Source: an uncultured Bacteroidales bacterium
GTDB lineage: Bacteria > Bacteroidota > Bacteroidia > Bacteroidales > FEN-979
Direction: 5' to 3'
Assembly: GCA_903885595.1 (NCBI GenBank)
Contig: CAISJJ010000411.1
Coordinates: 1 to 33,876, forward strand
DNA length: 33,876 nt
Shown piece by piece: positions 1 through 7,485 of this stretch (positions within the stretch are counted from its first letter, which is position 1; every line of letters starts with the position of its first letter). Made by a program: the position numbers and the translations under genes. A model generated the notes under the pieces. The model searched no databases. It was not told where the DNA came from and was given only the letters and a program-made list of their open reading frames with translations.

Positions 1-1
1 T

Positions 2-775
2 TTTCATCAGCCACAAAATCGCTTCTCAACGCAAATCGGGAAAGGTTCGGCCATTGCTGCCGAAACAGGATTACCTGTTGTCAGCGATTTCCGCTCAACA
101 GATGTTGCGCTTGGCGGCCAGGGCGCCCCCCTGGTCCCGATAGGTGACCGGTTATTGTTTTCTGATTATGAATACTGTTTGAACCTGGGCGGATTCGCCA
201 ACATATCATTTGAGAAAGATGGGAACAGGATTGCTTTTGATATTTGTCCTGCCAATATTGTACTAAACTATTTAGCTGAAAAGTCGGGAGCTAATTACGA
301 CGACAGGGGAGAGATGGCCAGGAAGGGAACTATACAGCCCGGCTTGCTTGAGAAACTCAATGGACTCCCCTACTATTCCAGGCAAGCTCCAAAATCGCTG
401 GGTAAAGAATGGGTACTTGCCGAAATCCGGCCCCTGATCGATGCAGATTTGTCTTATCCGGTTTCAGATTCGCTGCTCTGTGACCTTTTGGCCACCTTCT
501 GCGAACATATTTCTATCCAGATTGCCAGGGTTGCCGGTTCAATGCCAGGAGAGAAAATTCTTATAACCGGAGGAGGAGCGTTTAATAAATTCCTGATTGA
601 ACGGATAGCCCAACATATCAGGGCTGAAATTGGGCTTCCTGATGACAATACCATTAATTTTAAAGAGGCGATGATCTTTGCATTTCTTGGTGTATTAAGG
701 TGGCGAAATGAAGTAAATTGTCTGAGAAGCGTTACCGGCGCTGTAAGGGATTCAGTTGGAGGAGCAATTTATTAA
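2..775 (+). CDS. anmK: Anhydro-N-acetylmuramic acid kinase, 5'-truncated by window edge
   Basis: This is the 3' part (257 codons) of a sugar kinase whose frame is already open at base 2. AnmK phosphorylates and opens 1,6-anhydro-MurNAc from cell-wall turnover to MurNAc-6-phosphate, a cytoplasmic step of peptidoglycan recycling. Visible signatures are FHQPQNRFSTQIG at the first residues, then DFRSTDVALGGQGAPLVP, which carries the catalytic aspartate of the family, then LNLGGFANIS and the C-terminal nucleotide-binding stretch ITGGGAFNKFLIERI. Family members are about 350-370 residues, so roughly 100 N-terminal residues lie outside the window. A start at the TTG near 155 would cut the catalytic motif off, so the gene clearly extends upstream. 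The following small gene and folC run in the same direction but have their own candidate promoter. Confidence 0.93.
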   Translation, partial: FHQPQNRFSTQIGKGSAIAAETGLPVVSDFRSTDVALGGQGAPLVPIGDRLLFSDYEYCLNLGGFANISFEKDGNRIAFDICPANIVLNYLAEKSGANYDDRGEMARKGTIQPGLLEKLNGLPYYSRQAPKSLGKEWVLAEIRPLIDADLSYPVSDSLLCDLLATFCEHISIQIARVAGSMPGEKILITGGGAFNKFLIERIAQHIRAEIGLPDDNTINFKEAMIFAFLGVLRWRNEVNCLRSVTGAVRDSVGGAIY

Positions 776-805
776 ATTGTTGATAACGTTACCCTGTTTT
801 TATAC

Positions 806-813
806 TACCTTTG
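806..813 (+). promoter_or_regulatory. Bacteroidota -7 promoter element (TACCTTTG)
   Basis: TACCTTTG fits the TAnnTTTG -7 consensus of Bacteroidota. A GTTG 23 bases upstream (779-782) is a weak -33 match. Transcription would start near 820 and serve the 46-codon gene at 842 and folC. Confidence 0.4.
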
Positions 814-841
814 CTTTGAAAATCCGATAAAGCATATCAAT

Positions 842-982
842 ATGGCAAAAAAGAACGATATGACAGTCACCACATTAGATTTATTCGACATCCTCAGAAC
901 AAAGATTGTTGAGGTTGAAGCAAAAACACTGGCAGAATTTGTTGAACAAAAAGTTATCCGGCAGGTCCTGTTTTCTAAATGA
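842..982 (+). CDS. Small hypothetical protein (46 aa), coupled to folC
   Basis: An ATG-to-TGA frame of 46 codons reads MAKKNDMTVTTLDLFDIL and ends KVIRQVLFSK. Its TGA stop (980-982) overlaps the folC ATG (979-981) as ATGA, the usual arrangement for translational coupling, and a -7 promoter element lies about 30 bases upstream. The product is soluble and predicted helical (alternating L/I/V with K/E), with no signal peptide or transmembrane segment. I do not recognise a family. The overlap and the promoter position argue for a real gene. Alternatively it is a leader peptide whose translation delivers ribosomes to folC. Confidence 0.55.
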   Translation: MAKKNDMTVTTLDLFDILRTKIVEVEAKTLAEFVEQKVIRQVLFSK

Positions 983-2274
983 CCTATCAACAAACAATAG
1001 AATACCTGTTTGCACAACTGCCCATGTATCACCGGGTAGGTGCATCAGCTTATAAAGCCAACCTGGATAATACCATCGCTCTTTGCGACATGCTGGACAA
1101 TCCGCAGGATTCATTTTTATCCATTCACATTACCGGGACCAATGGCAAAGGGTCTGTTTCACATATGCTTGCATCCATCCTCCAAACAGCAGGTTTCAGG
1201 ACAGGGTTATATACGTCGCCTCATTTAAAGGATTTTCGTGAACGCATCCGGGTCAACGGCAGGATGATTCCTAAATACAGGGTCACTTCATTTGTCAGGA
1301 AACACCGTGAACAATTTGAATCCATCCAGCCCTCTTTTTTTGAACTTACCGTGGGCATGGCATTCGACTACTTCAGGGATCAGATGGTCGAAATTGCAAT
1401 TGTGGAGGTGGGATTGGGCGGACGACTTGATTCAACCAACATCATATCCCCGATACTGTCTGTTATTACCAATGTGAGCTTTGATCATATGCAGTTTTTA
1501 GGAGATACCCTGGAAAAGATAGCAAATGAAAAGGCCGGCATCATTAAACCCGGCATCCCGGTAATCATCGGCGAGACACAGCCCGGCACAGCGGAGGTTT
1601 TTCGCGGAAAGGCCCTGACCTCTGCATCAGAAATCCAATTTGCTGATAAACTTTTCCATATAGGCAGCCATTTCCTAACCGAAGAAAATTCAAGTCTGAG
1701 GGTTATCGATATTTACAGGGGAAACAAACTTTATCTGAAAAAGCTAAAATGCCCGCTTGCAGGGATTTATCAGCTGAAAAATATCCTGACCATTTCATGT
1801 GTTGTTGACAACCTTAACCGGCTGGGTTATGAAATCACATCAAATGTAATCCGAAAGGGAATTAAAAATGTCATTAAAAACACCCAGCTGACTGGCCGTT
1901 GGCAAATTATTGATTTTGAACCTCTTACTATTTGCGATACCGGTCATAACGAAGGCGGTTTGAAAGAAGTTCTCAGCCAGATTGCCTCGACACCACATAA
2001 CCATCTCCATTTTGTTATTGGTGTAGTGAATGACAAGCACCTGCCTCCGATCCTGCATTTGTTGCCAAAAGATGCCACCTATTATTACTGCAAACCGGAT
2101 ATACCCAGGGGGCTTGATGCCGCCTTACTGCAGGAGCAAGCAGCCAATGCCGGACTGAACGGATCGGTTTTCCCAACGGTGAAAACCGCCTTTGAAGCAG
2201 CAAGAAGAAGTGCCGGCAAAGATGATCTGGTATTCGTGGGAGGCAGTAATTTTGTAGTAGCTGAAGTAGTCTGA
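979..2274 (+). CDS. folC: Bifunctional folylpolyglutamate synthase / dihydrofolate synthase
   Basis: A 431-residue cytoplasmic ligase that adds L-glutamate to dihydropteroate and to reduced folates using ATP. The Mur-ligase-type P-loop GTNGKGS is at residues 53-59, followed by the family motif TSPHLKDFRERI (79-90), EVGLGGRLDSTN (143-154) and NEKAGIIK (183-190), whose lysine 185 is the expected carbamylated metal-bridging residue. Length and domain order are those of the family (N-terminal ATPase, C-terminal glutamate-ligase domain with CDTGHNEGG). The ATG overlaps the stop of the preceding small gene by ATGA. A second folate gene, folK, lies at 24033-24596 but is not in the same operon. Confidence 0.95.
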   Translation: MTYQQTIEYLFAQLPMYHRVGASAYKANLDNTIALCDMLDNPQDSFLSIHITGTNGKGSVSHMLASILQTAGFRTGLYTSPHLKDFRERIRVNGRMIPKYRVTSFVRKHREQFESIQPSFFELTVGMAFDYFRDQMVEIAIVEVGLGGRLDSTNIISPILSVITNVSFDHMQFLGDTLEKIANEKAGIIKPGIPVIIGETQPGTAEVFRGKALTSASEIQFADKLFHIGSHFLTEENSSLRVIDIYRGNKLYLKKLKCPLAGIYQLKNILTISCVVDNLNRLGYEITSNVIRKGIKNVIKNTQLTGRWQIIDFEPLTICDTGHNEGGLKEVLSQIASTPHNHLHFVIGVVNDKHLPPILHLLPKDATYYYCKPDIPRGLDAALLQEQAANAGLNGSVFPTVKTAFEAARRSAGKDDLVFVGGSNFVVAEVV

Positions 2275-2317
2275 AATACCTTATACTTTTCCGAAAAAAA
2301 ACGACATGGGCAGCCTG

Positions 2318-2521
2318 TTATCCACCTGAGATGAGATGTAAAACATTCACTACATCGCCATCCCTGATGGCTGCACTTTCGTAGTCACTCTTCTGAACCA
2401 GTACTCCATTAATTTTAGTTATCAGCATTTTAAAGGTAAAATTTTTAAATTTTAGCAATTCGGCTACTGTTATCAGATCGCCGGGAATTTCTTCCTGATT
2501 GTTATTGAGTATTATTTGCAT
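2318..2521 (-). CDS. ThiS/MoaD-family sulfur carrier protein
   Basis: A 67-residue beta-grasp protein ending in the diagnostic Gly-Gly that is adenylylated and thiocarboxylated by an E1-like enzyme. The pattern MQIILNN...TVAELL near the N-terminus and IRDGDVVNVLHLISGG at the C-terminus is ThiS-like. The gene lies 57 bases downstream of a ThiF/MoeB-like gene on the same strand, so the two probably form an activating-enzyme/carrier pair. No thiG, thiH or thiC is nearby. AOR and a pterin cofactor operon are, so a role as MoaD for tungsto/molybdopterin is possible. By sequence alone ThiS is the closer match, and the pathway is unresolved. Confidence 0.8.
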   Translation of the reverse strand: MQIILNNNQEEIPGDLITVAELLKFKNFTFKMLITKINGVLVQKSDYESAAIRDGDVVNVLHLISGG

Positions 2522-2537
2522 TATTTTGTAATTTGCT

Positions 2538-2552
2538 TACGATATATTCGTA
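2538..2552. promoter_or_regulatory. Short inverted repeat TACGA-N5-TCGTA upstream of the ThiS-like gene
   Basis: Perfect 5-base arms with the spacer TATAT lie 16 bases upstream of the ThiS-like start on the minus strand, between the two genes of the pair. It contains CGATATAT, which resembles one half of a ModE operator, but no second half occurs at the right distance. It may be a local operator or chance. Confidence 0.2.
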
Positions 2553-2578
2553 GTTAGTGATTACTTACAAGTTCAATT

Positions 2579-3169
2579 TCATTTTTGTTCTTTATTTAAC
2601 AACAGCTCAAGAACAGTATTGGCTTGCATATTCGCAACAATTCCAACCCTTGGAGCCAGGGGTGGCAAGTCGGGACAGATTTCAGAAATCTCATCTCCGC
2701 ATATGTGAATATTATCCATTTTACGGTGATGAATGATGTTATTCATGCCCCATCCGGCCATTCCAAGGCCTGCGACGACTGGAATTTCAGGCAGGTTGAT
2801 TTGCAATGATTCGAGCAACATTTCTTTCTGATCGGCCAAATCAAATGCCTCCACGATTACATCACATCCGGCAAATACCGAGGGTATATTAACCGGTAAT
2901 AATCTGACATCAAGCGTTATAACTTTTATTTTGGGATTTATTCTGCCAATATTCTCCTTCAGCATGAATACCTTTTTAAATCCAATCTGATCGAAAAAAT
3001 AATACTGGCGGTTCAGGTTGGCTTCACTGATAATATCAAAATCGGCGATGATGAGGGTGCCAACACCAACCCTGGCCAGGGCAACAGCGCAATTGGATCC
3101 CAGTCCACCACATCCGGCGATACCCACGATCTTGTTTTTAAGCCGAAAGGCTATTTCGAAAGTATTCAT
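2579..3169 (-). CDS. Short ThiF/MoeB/HesA-family adenylyltransferase
   Basis: A 196-residue E1-like enzyme that activates the C-terminal glycine of a ThiS/MoaD carrier with ATP. The Rossmann ATP site GCGGLGS is at residues 19-25, ADFDIISEANLNRQ at 42-55 supplies the nucleotide and Mg ligands, and EAFD is at 107-110. It has the length of the short ThiF type (about 200 residues), not of the 250-residue MoeB, and lacks the two CxxC zinc pairs of MoeB. Only isolated cysteines C157 and C165 occur near the C-terminus, and C165 is a candidate for the transfer cysteine. The gene is divergent from the carboxyltransferase gene at 3275 and precedes its likely carrier partner. Confidence 0.85.
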   Translation of the reverse strand: MNTFEIAFRLKNKIVGIAGCGGLGSNCAVALARVGVGTLIIADFDIISEANLNRQYYFFDQIGFKKVFMLKENIGRINPKIKVITLDVRLLPVNIPSVFAGCDVIVEAFDLADQKEMLLESLQINLPEIPVVAGLGMAGWGMNNIIHHRKMDNIHICGDEISEICPDLPPLAPRVGIVANMQANTVLELLLNKEQK

Positions 3170-3197
3170 TGGTCAGAAAATATTTTTAACTGAACTA

Positions 3198-3205
3198 CAA
3201 AAATA
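3198..3205 (-). promoter_or_regulatory. -7 element for the ThiF-like gene (minus strand)
   Basis: Plus-strand CAAAAATA is TATTTTTG on the minus strand, matching TAnnTTTG. It lies about 30 bases upstream of the ThiF-like start and back to back with the plus-strand element at 3231. No clear -33 is seen. Confidence 0.35.
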
Positions 3206-3230
3206 GCAAAATTCGGATTGGCGAATTTAC

Positions 3231-3238
3231 TACTTTTG
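3231..3238 (+). promoter_or_regulatory. -7 element for the carboxyltransferase gene (TACTTTTG)
   Basis: TACTTTTG matches TAnnTTTG, 36 bases upstream of the ATG at 3275. Transcription would begin about where the 18-base palindrome at 3244-3261 starts. Confidence 0.4.
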
Positions 3239-3243
3239 TCGTA

Positions 3244-3261
3244 TTGTTAATTAATTAACAA
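3244..3261. promoter_or_regulatory. Perfect 18-base palindrome in the leader of the carboxyltransferase gene
   Basis: TTGTTAATT followed directly by AATTAACAA is a perfect dyad. It begins 5 bases after the -7 element and ends 13 bases before the ATG. Its position at the predicted transcription start suits a repressor operator. It is very AT-rich, so chance is not excluded. Confidence 0.4.
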
Positions 3262-3274
3262 ACAATCGAAGAAC

Positions 3275-5011
3275 ATGTCGAAAAGCATACTGAAGATCAG
3301 GGATCTTACCCTGCGTGATGGCCAGCAATCCCTCTTTGCTACGAGGATGACCCAGGAACAGGTTGACCGTGTTTTACCCTATTTTAAAGATGCCCATTTT
3401 TACGCGATGGAGGTGTGGGGAGGTGCAGTTCCAGACTCTATTATGCGATATTTATCCGAGAATCCATGGGTTCGTTTGGAAAAAATCAAGGAATCAGTAG
3501 GCGATGTAACAAAACTGACAGCCTTGTCGCGGGGTAGAAATCTATTCGGATATAATCCTTATCCCGAAGAAGTTATTGAAGGTTTTAACCGCCTGGCTGT
3601 GCAATCCGGCATCGGTATTATGCGAATATTCGATGCACTGAACGATGTGGAAAACATGAAATCCACGATCAGGTATGTAAAACAAAACGGCGGTCTGGCT
3701 GATTGCGCGATCAGTTTCACGGTTGACCCAAAATTTTCGACCCGGCAAAAATTCCGTTCCTGGATTCATTTCAAAGCATTGCCACACGATATCTTCACCA
3801 TTGATTATTTCGTTGAAAAGGCCCGGCAACTTGAAGCGCTGGGGGCCGACATGATTTCAATCAAGGATATGGCCGGACTCATTTCTCCATCACAGACCGG
3901 AAAATTAATCAGGCGGCTAAAGTCGGAAGTACGTGTCCCTATTGATTTTCACACGCACTGTACACCCGGATATGGCCTCGCATCTGTATTATCTGCCATC
4001 GTGAACGGCGTTGACATTGTCGATACCAATATCTGGAATTTTGCAGGTGGTCCTGCCGCCCCTGCCTATGAACTGATTCACATTTTCTGTGAAAAACTGG
4101 GTATCGACACAGGCGTCAATCCCGATGCAGTTACTGCCATTAATAAAGAGTTGAAGTCCATCAGGGAAGAATTAGCTGAATTCGATACATGCAAAATTCT
4201 ACCTGCCGAATTTGATTTTACAAAGGACAAACTGCCCAAAGAGATTAACAAACTGTTTGTCAAAGCAATATACATGGCCAAACATGACCGGGAAGAGGAG
4301 TTGCTGCATGCCTGTCTTGCAATCGAAAAACATTTCAATTTTCCTGAACCGGATGAGGCTGTGAAAAAAGCCGAGATCCCGGGTGGAATGTACACAAATA
4401 TGTATGCGCAATTAAAGCAAATGAAACTTGATCATTTACTCCCGCGTGTACTCGAACTGGTCCCGCTGGTGCGCATCAAATCAGGTTGCCCCCCCCTTGT
4501 AACACCAACCAGCCAGATCGTTGGTGTGCAGGCTGTCAATTGCGTGATCGATGAGAACAAGGATCTCCCCTATTTCACAACGAAATCGATCCAGTTTGTA
4601 AACCTGGTGAAGGGGATTTACGGCAGAACTCCCATTCCTGTCGATCCCGATTTCAGGGAACAACTAACCGGCGTAAGGGAAGAGACTCCCTACGATACTA
4701 AAAACTATAAAAAGCAGGAGAATACAACCTTCGAGGAGTATGGCGACATGAAACTGGCCGACAATGAAAAGGACGAATTGTTACTCGAATTGTTCCCCAC
4801 GGTTGCCCGTGATTTTCTTCAAAAATGCGTTGAAGAAAAATATACTGAAAATATTCATTACATCGAGGAAGAAAAACGTCGTAAAGCACGTGAAGCACGT
4901 GAGGCCTACGATCGATTAAGCCCGCAGGACAAGCGCGACCGCCTGATGCAGGGGCTCTACTCCTGGCACGAGGTGTCTTTTCCTGAAGAGGAAGATCTGG
5001 GAAGGTCGTAA
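3275..5011 (+). CDS. Pyruvate carboxylase subunit B-like / 5S-type carboxyltransferase, no biotin domain
   Basis: A 578-residue TIM-barrel carboxyltransferase of the PycB/OadA/methylmalonyl-CoA transcarboxylase-5S family, which moves a carboxyl group between carboxybiotin and a keto acid such as pyruvate. TLRDGQQS (12-19) gives the metal-binding aspartate, IKDMAGL contains K197, the expected carbamylated lysine, and DFHTHC (224-229) the two metal histidines. RIFDALND (117-124) and EVWGGA are also typical. The usual DAHQS is DGQQS here. After about residue 470 comes a charged helical tail (EEEKRRKAREAREAYDRL) in place of a biotinyl domain; no AMKM motif exists. A separate biotin carrier and biotin carboxylase must be encoded elsewhere. 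Substrate (oxaloacetate, pyruvate or methylmalonyl-CoA) cannot be fixed from the sequence. Confidence 0.85.
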   Translation: MSKSILKIRDLTLRDGQQSLFATRMTQEQVDRVLPYFKDAHFYAMEVWGGAVPDSIMRYLSENPWVRLEKIKESVGDVTKLTALSRGRNLFGYNPYPEEVIEGFNRLAVQSGIGIMRIFDALNDVENMKSTIRYVKQNGGLADCAISFTVDPKFSTRQKFRSWIHFKALPHDIFTIDYFVEKARQLEALGADMISIKDMAGLISPSQTGKLIRRLKSEVRVPIDFHTHCTPGYGLASVLSAIVNGVDIVDTNIWNFAGGPAAPAYELIHIFCEKLGIDTGVNPDAVTAINKELKSIREELAEFDTCKILPAEFDFTKDKLPKEINKLFVKAIYMAKHDREEELLHACLAIEKHFNFPEPDEAVKKAEIPGGMYTNMYAQLKQMKLDHLLPRVLELVPLVRIKSGCPPLVTPTSQIVGVQAVNCVIDENKDLPYFTTKSIQFVNLVKGIYGRTPIPVDPDFREQLTGVREETPYDTKNYKKQENTTFEEYGDMKLADNEKDELLLELFPTVARDFLQKCVEEKYTENIHYIEEEKRRKAREAREAYDRLSPQDKRDRLMQGLYSWHEVSFPEEEDLGRS

Positions 5012-5013
5012 AA

Positions 5014-5048
5014 TGAATATTGAATATTGAATATCGAATATCGAATGT
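5014..5048 (+). repeat. Heptamer tandem repeat, five units (TGAATAT x3, CGAATAT, CGAATGT)
   Basis: Five 7-base units run without interruption, starting two bases after the stop codon of the carboxyltransferase gene. The last units differ by transitions. It is one of several 7-base-period arrays in this window. Confidence 0.85.
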
Positions 5049-5088
5049 CGGATAAAATCAAACATTGAAGATCTCTTTTTATTCTTCA

Positions 5089-5116
5089 CGTAATTTTTAA
5101 TTTTGAATTTTTAATT
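5089..5116 (+). repeat. Degenerate heptamer array (CGTAATT, TTTAATT, TTGAATT, TTTAATT)
   Basis: Four 7-base units share the core xxxAATT. The first unit, CGTAATT, also occurs at 9711-9738 and 27385-27391. The array lies between the 5014 heptamers and the inverted repeat upstream of AOR. Confidence 0.6.
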
Positions 5117-5121
5117 ATTTT

Positions 5122-5147
5122 TCGATATGCATGAAAAAACTTATCGA
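5122..5147. promoter_or_regulatory. Candidate ModE-type operator upstream of AOR (TCGATATG-N10-CTTATCGA)
   Basis: Inverted half-sites match at 7 of 8 positions with a 10-base spacer. The same element with perfect arms is at 11524-11549, in front of the modE-like gene, and the 12 bases TTTTTCGATATG are identical at both. As I recall the E. coli ModE operator, ATCGnTATATA-N6-TATATAnCGAT, the TCGnTAT and ATAnCGA cores and the 26-base span coincide. The centre is about 65 bases upstream of the transcription start predicted from the -7 element at 5186, a position compatible with activation. Confidence 0.6.
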
Positions 5148-5185
5148 ACTTTTTGATTTTCGGATGATTACATACATTTTTTTCT

Positions 5186-5193
5186 TATTTTTG
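5186..5193 (+). promoter_or_regulatory. -7 promoter element for AOR (TATTTTTG)
   Basis: TATTTTTG matches TAnnTTTG and lies 33 bases before the ATG. A TTCG at 5159-5162, 23 bases upstream, is a three-of-four -33 match. Confidence 0.45.
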
Positions 5194-5225
5194 CTTAGTT
5201 AATACATTCACAAATACCCAACGTT

Positions 5226-7385
5226 ATGACATTCGAAGATTTCAGAAAAACGCACAGGTTGCTGGGACAGTATAAATATAGCTGGGCCCCTATTGACAAA
5301 GGATACAACAACCGCACGGTTTATATCAATGTTGGGGATCGCACGATCAGGGAAAAACCTGTTACTACCCAGATGAAGGAGAAATTCATCGGGGGTAAAG
5401 GATTTGATCTCAAATTACTTTGGGATGCAACAAAACCCGAAACAAAATGGAATGATCCTGAAAATGAAATCGTCATTTCAGGAGGTCCATGTTGCGGGAT
5501 TACGCAATATTCAGGTTCAGGAAAGGCCATCTGTTGCGCGATTAGTCCTCAGACTGATATTGTCGTCGACTCGAACGTAGGGGGTTTTTTTGGTCCATTC
5601 CTGAAGTTTTGCGGATTCGATGCATTGGAACTGCAGGGCAAATCGGATCAGGAGATTCTCATTGTCTTTGAGGAGGAACGTGAAATGATTGAAATATATG
5701 AAGCCGGCGACCTTCCATCTGACAGCCATGTACTTGCAGAAGAATTGCACGATATGATGGCTGTTCCCGGCAATGAAAAAGATAAATACAATGTTTCGGT
5801 GGTTTCGGCCGGCACAGCGGCTGAACACTCCCTCATCGGCATGCTGAACTTCAGTTTCTACGATATCAAGCGCAAGAAGGTCCGCCTGAAACAAGCCGGA
5901 CGTGGCGGTATCGGTACTGTTTTGCGCGATAAAAAAATCAAAGCGCTCGTAGCTCATGTAAAAACTATCGGCGGAAACCGTAACAATGTTGTGAACATGG
6001 AAGCCATCCAGGAGCGTGGCAGGACCTTCAACAAAGAGATGCGCGAACTCGATGACAAACAATGTGAAATGCGATCAAAAGGAACAGCCCACCTCACACT
6101 TGTCATGAATGACTATGATCTCCTCCCTGTCAACAATTTCAAGTATGGAAGCCACCCCGATGCAGTTAAAATCAGCGGGGATGTATGGAAATCCTTTTTC
6201 ACCCAAAATGTTCCCGATGGTTGCTGGGTAGGTTGCAACATGGCCTGTGCAAAAGGTGTCGACAATTATGAGCTCCGCTCAGGGCCTTACAAAGGCGATA
6301 AGGTTATTGTTGACGGACCTGAGTATGAAACGACATCATCGCTGGGTTCGATTGCCGGAATATTTAATCCCGACTTTACCATCGAAGCCAATTTCTATTG
6401 CGACACCTATGGAATCTGCACGATAAGTTGGGGCAGTATTCTCGGGTTTGTAATGGAATGTTACGAAAATGGGATCCTGAACATAGAACGTACCGGAGGC
6501 CTGAAGCTTAATTTCGGTAATGCCGACACTGCAATGGAGTTGCTCCACCAGGTTTCACGTGGTGAGGGTTTTGGCCTCATTGCCGGGCAGGGCGTTCGCA
6601 AAATGAAAGAATTGTTTGCTAAAAACGGCTGGGGCGAAGCCGGATTCATGCAGGATATCGGCATGGAAAACAAGGGACTTGAATATTCGCAATACGTTTC
6701 AAAGGAATCACTGGCGCAGCAAGGCGGATACGCCATGACGAATAAAGGCCCCCAGCACGACGAAGCCTGGTTAATATTTATGGATATGGTGAACAACCAG
6801 ATACCAACATTCGAAAAAAAGGCCGAAGCGCTTCATTATTTCCCGATGTTCCGCACCTGGTTTGGGCTCGCCGGATTTTGCAAACTGCCATGGAATGATG
6901 TTGAGCCCGAAGACAATGCACAAACCGCAGAACCTGCCAAAGTTCCCCAGCATGTCGATAACTATGTGACCATTTTCAATGCAGTTACAGGATCAAACAT
7001 TGACAAACATGATATCATCCGCATGTCGGAACGGGTTTACAATTTTCAACGCATTTTCAATATCCGCCGGGGCAAGGGTTTGCGAATTCATGATGCACAG
7101 CCTTACCGTGCGTGTGGTCCGGTAACCAGTGAAGAATATGAATCACGCGCCGAACGGTATGACAAACAGCTTCTCGAACAGGTTAATTTTGATCCTGCCG
7201 GAAAAACCACTGAAGAGAAGATGAAGGTGTTGCGGGCATACCGTGAAAACCGTTATGAGCTGCTGCTTGATGCTGTTTACGAACGCCGGGGCTGGACGAA
7301 GAACGGGGTGCCAAAGATTGAACATCTGAAAAAACTGGGAATGGACTTGCCCGAATTGCTTGAAGTTGTTACACCGTTACAATAA
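5226..7385 (+). CDS. Aldehyde:ferredoxin oxidoreductase (tungstopterin enzyme)
   Basis: A 719-residue cytoplasmic AOR-family enzyme that oxidises aldehydes to acids, or reduces acids, with ferredoxin as partner. The N-terminal domain shows FIGGKGFDLK (54-63), SGGPCCGITQYSGSGK (85-100), SNVGGFFG (116-123) and AGRGGIGTVLRDKKIKAL (224-241), which binds the tungsto-bispterin. The FeS/pterin domain has DGCWVGCNMACAKG with C333, C337 and C341, the GPEYET motif (364-369), and a fourth cysteine C552 in LAGFCKLPW. The cysteine spacing is CxxxCxxxC, whereas Pyrococcus AOR has CxxCxxxC. It is longer than the archaeal enzyme (about 605) because of N-terminal and C-terminal additions. It stands alone between a promoter with a ModE-like box and a hairpin terminator. 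Substrate is unknown. Confidence 0.92.
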   Translation: MTFEDFRKTHRLLGQYKYSWAPIDKGYNNRTVYINVGDRTIREKPVTTQMKEKFIGGKGFDLKLLWDATKPETKWNDPENEIVISGGPCCGITQYSGSGKAICCAISPQTDIVVDSNVGGFFGPFLKFCGFDALELQGKSDQEILIVFEEEREMIEIYEAGDLPSDSHVLAEELHDMMAVPGNEKDKYNVSVVSAGTAAEHSLIGMLNFSFYDIKRKKVRLKQAGRGGIGTVLRDKKIKALVAHVKTIGGNRNNVVNMEAIQERGRTFNKEMRELDDKQCEMRSKGTAHLTLVMNDYDLLPVNNFKYGSHPDAVKISGDVWKSFFTQNVPDGCWVGCNMACAKGVDNYELRSGPYKGDKVIVDGPEYETTSSLGSIAGIFNPDFTIEANFYCDTYGICTISWGSILGFVMECYENGILNIERTGGLKLNFGNADTAMELLHQVSRGEGFGLIAGQGVRKMKELFAKNGWGEAGFMQDIGMENKGLEYSQYVSKESLAQQGGYAMTNKGPQHDEAWLIFMDMVNNQIPTFEKKAEALHYFPMFRTWFGLAGFCKLPWNDVEPEDNAQTAEPAKVPQHVDNYVTIFNAVTGSNIDKHDIIRMSERVYNFQRIFNIRRGKGLRIHDAQPYRACGPVTSEEYESRAERYDKQLLEQVNFDPAGKTTEEKMKVLRAYRENRYELLLDAVYERRGWTKNGVPKIEHLKKLGMDLPELLEVVTPLQ

Positions 7386-7452
7386 ATAACTCACTTGTAG
7401 CCCAGACTATTTGCTGAATTTCAGATCTGCACTTACATTTTTGATTTCAAAG

Positions 7453-7485
7453 AAAACGCCATGAGAAATCCTCCGGCGTTTTTTT
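7453..7485 (+). terminator. Rho-independent terminator after AOR
   Basis: AAAACGCC (7453-7460) pairs with GGCGTTTT (7475-7482) around a 14-base loop, followed by more T (run 7479-7485). It lies about 70 bases past the AOR stop and suggests that the Rieske gene is transcribed separately. Confidence 0.8.

Noticed and set aside
2275..2317. Terminator between folC and the ThiS-like gene
   Set aside because: There is an A-run but no stable stem in the 43-base convergent gap.
5517..6062. 181-residue minus-strand frame inside AOR
   Set aside because: Antisense to conserved AOR coding sequence and without a family signature.
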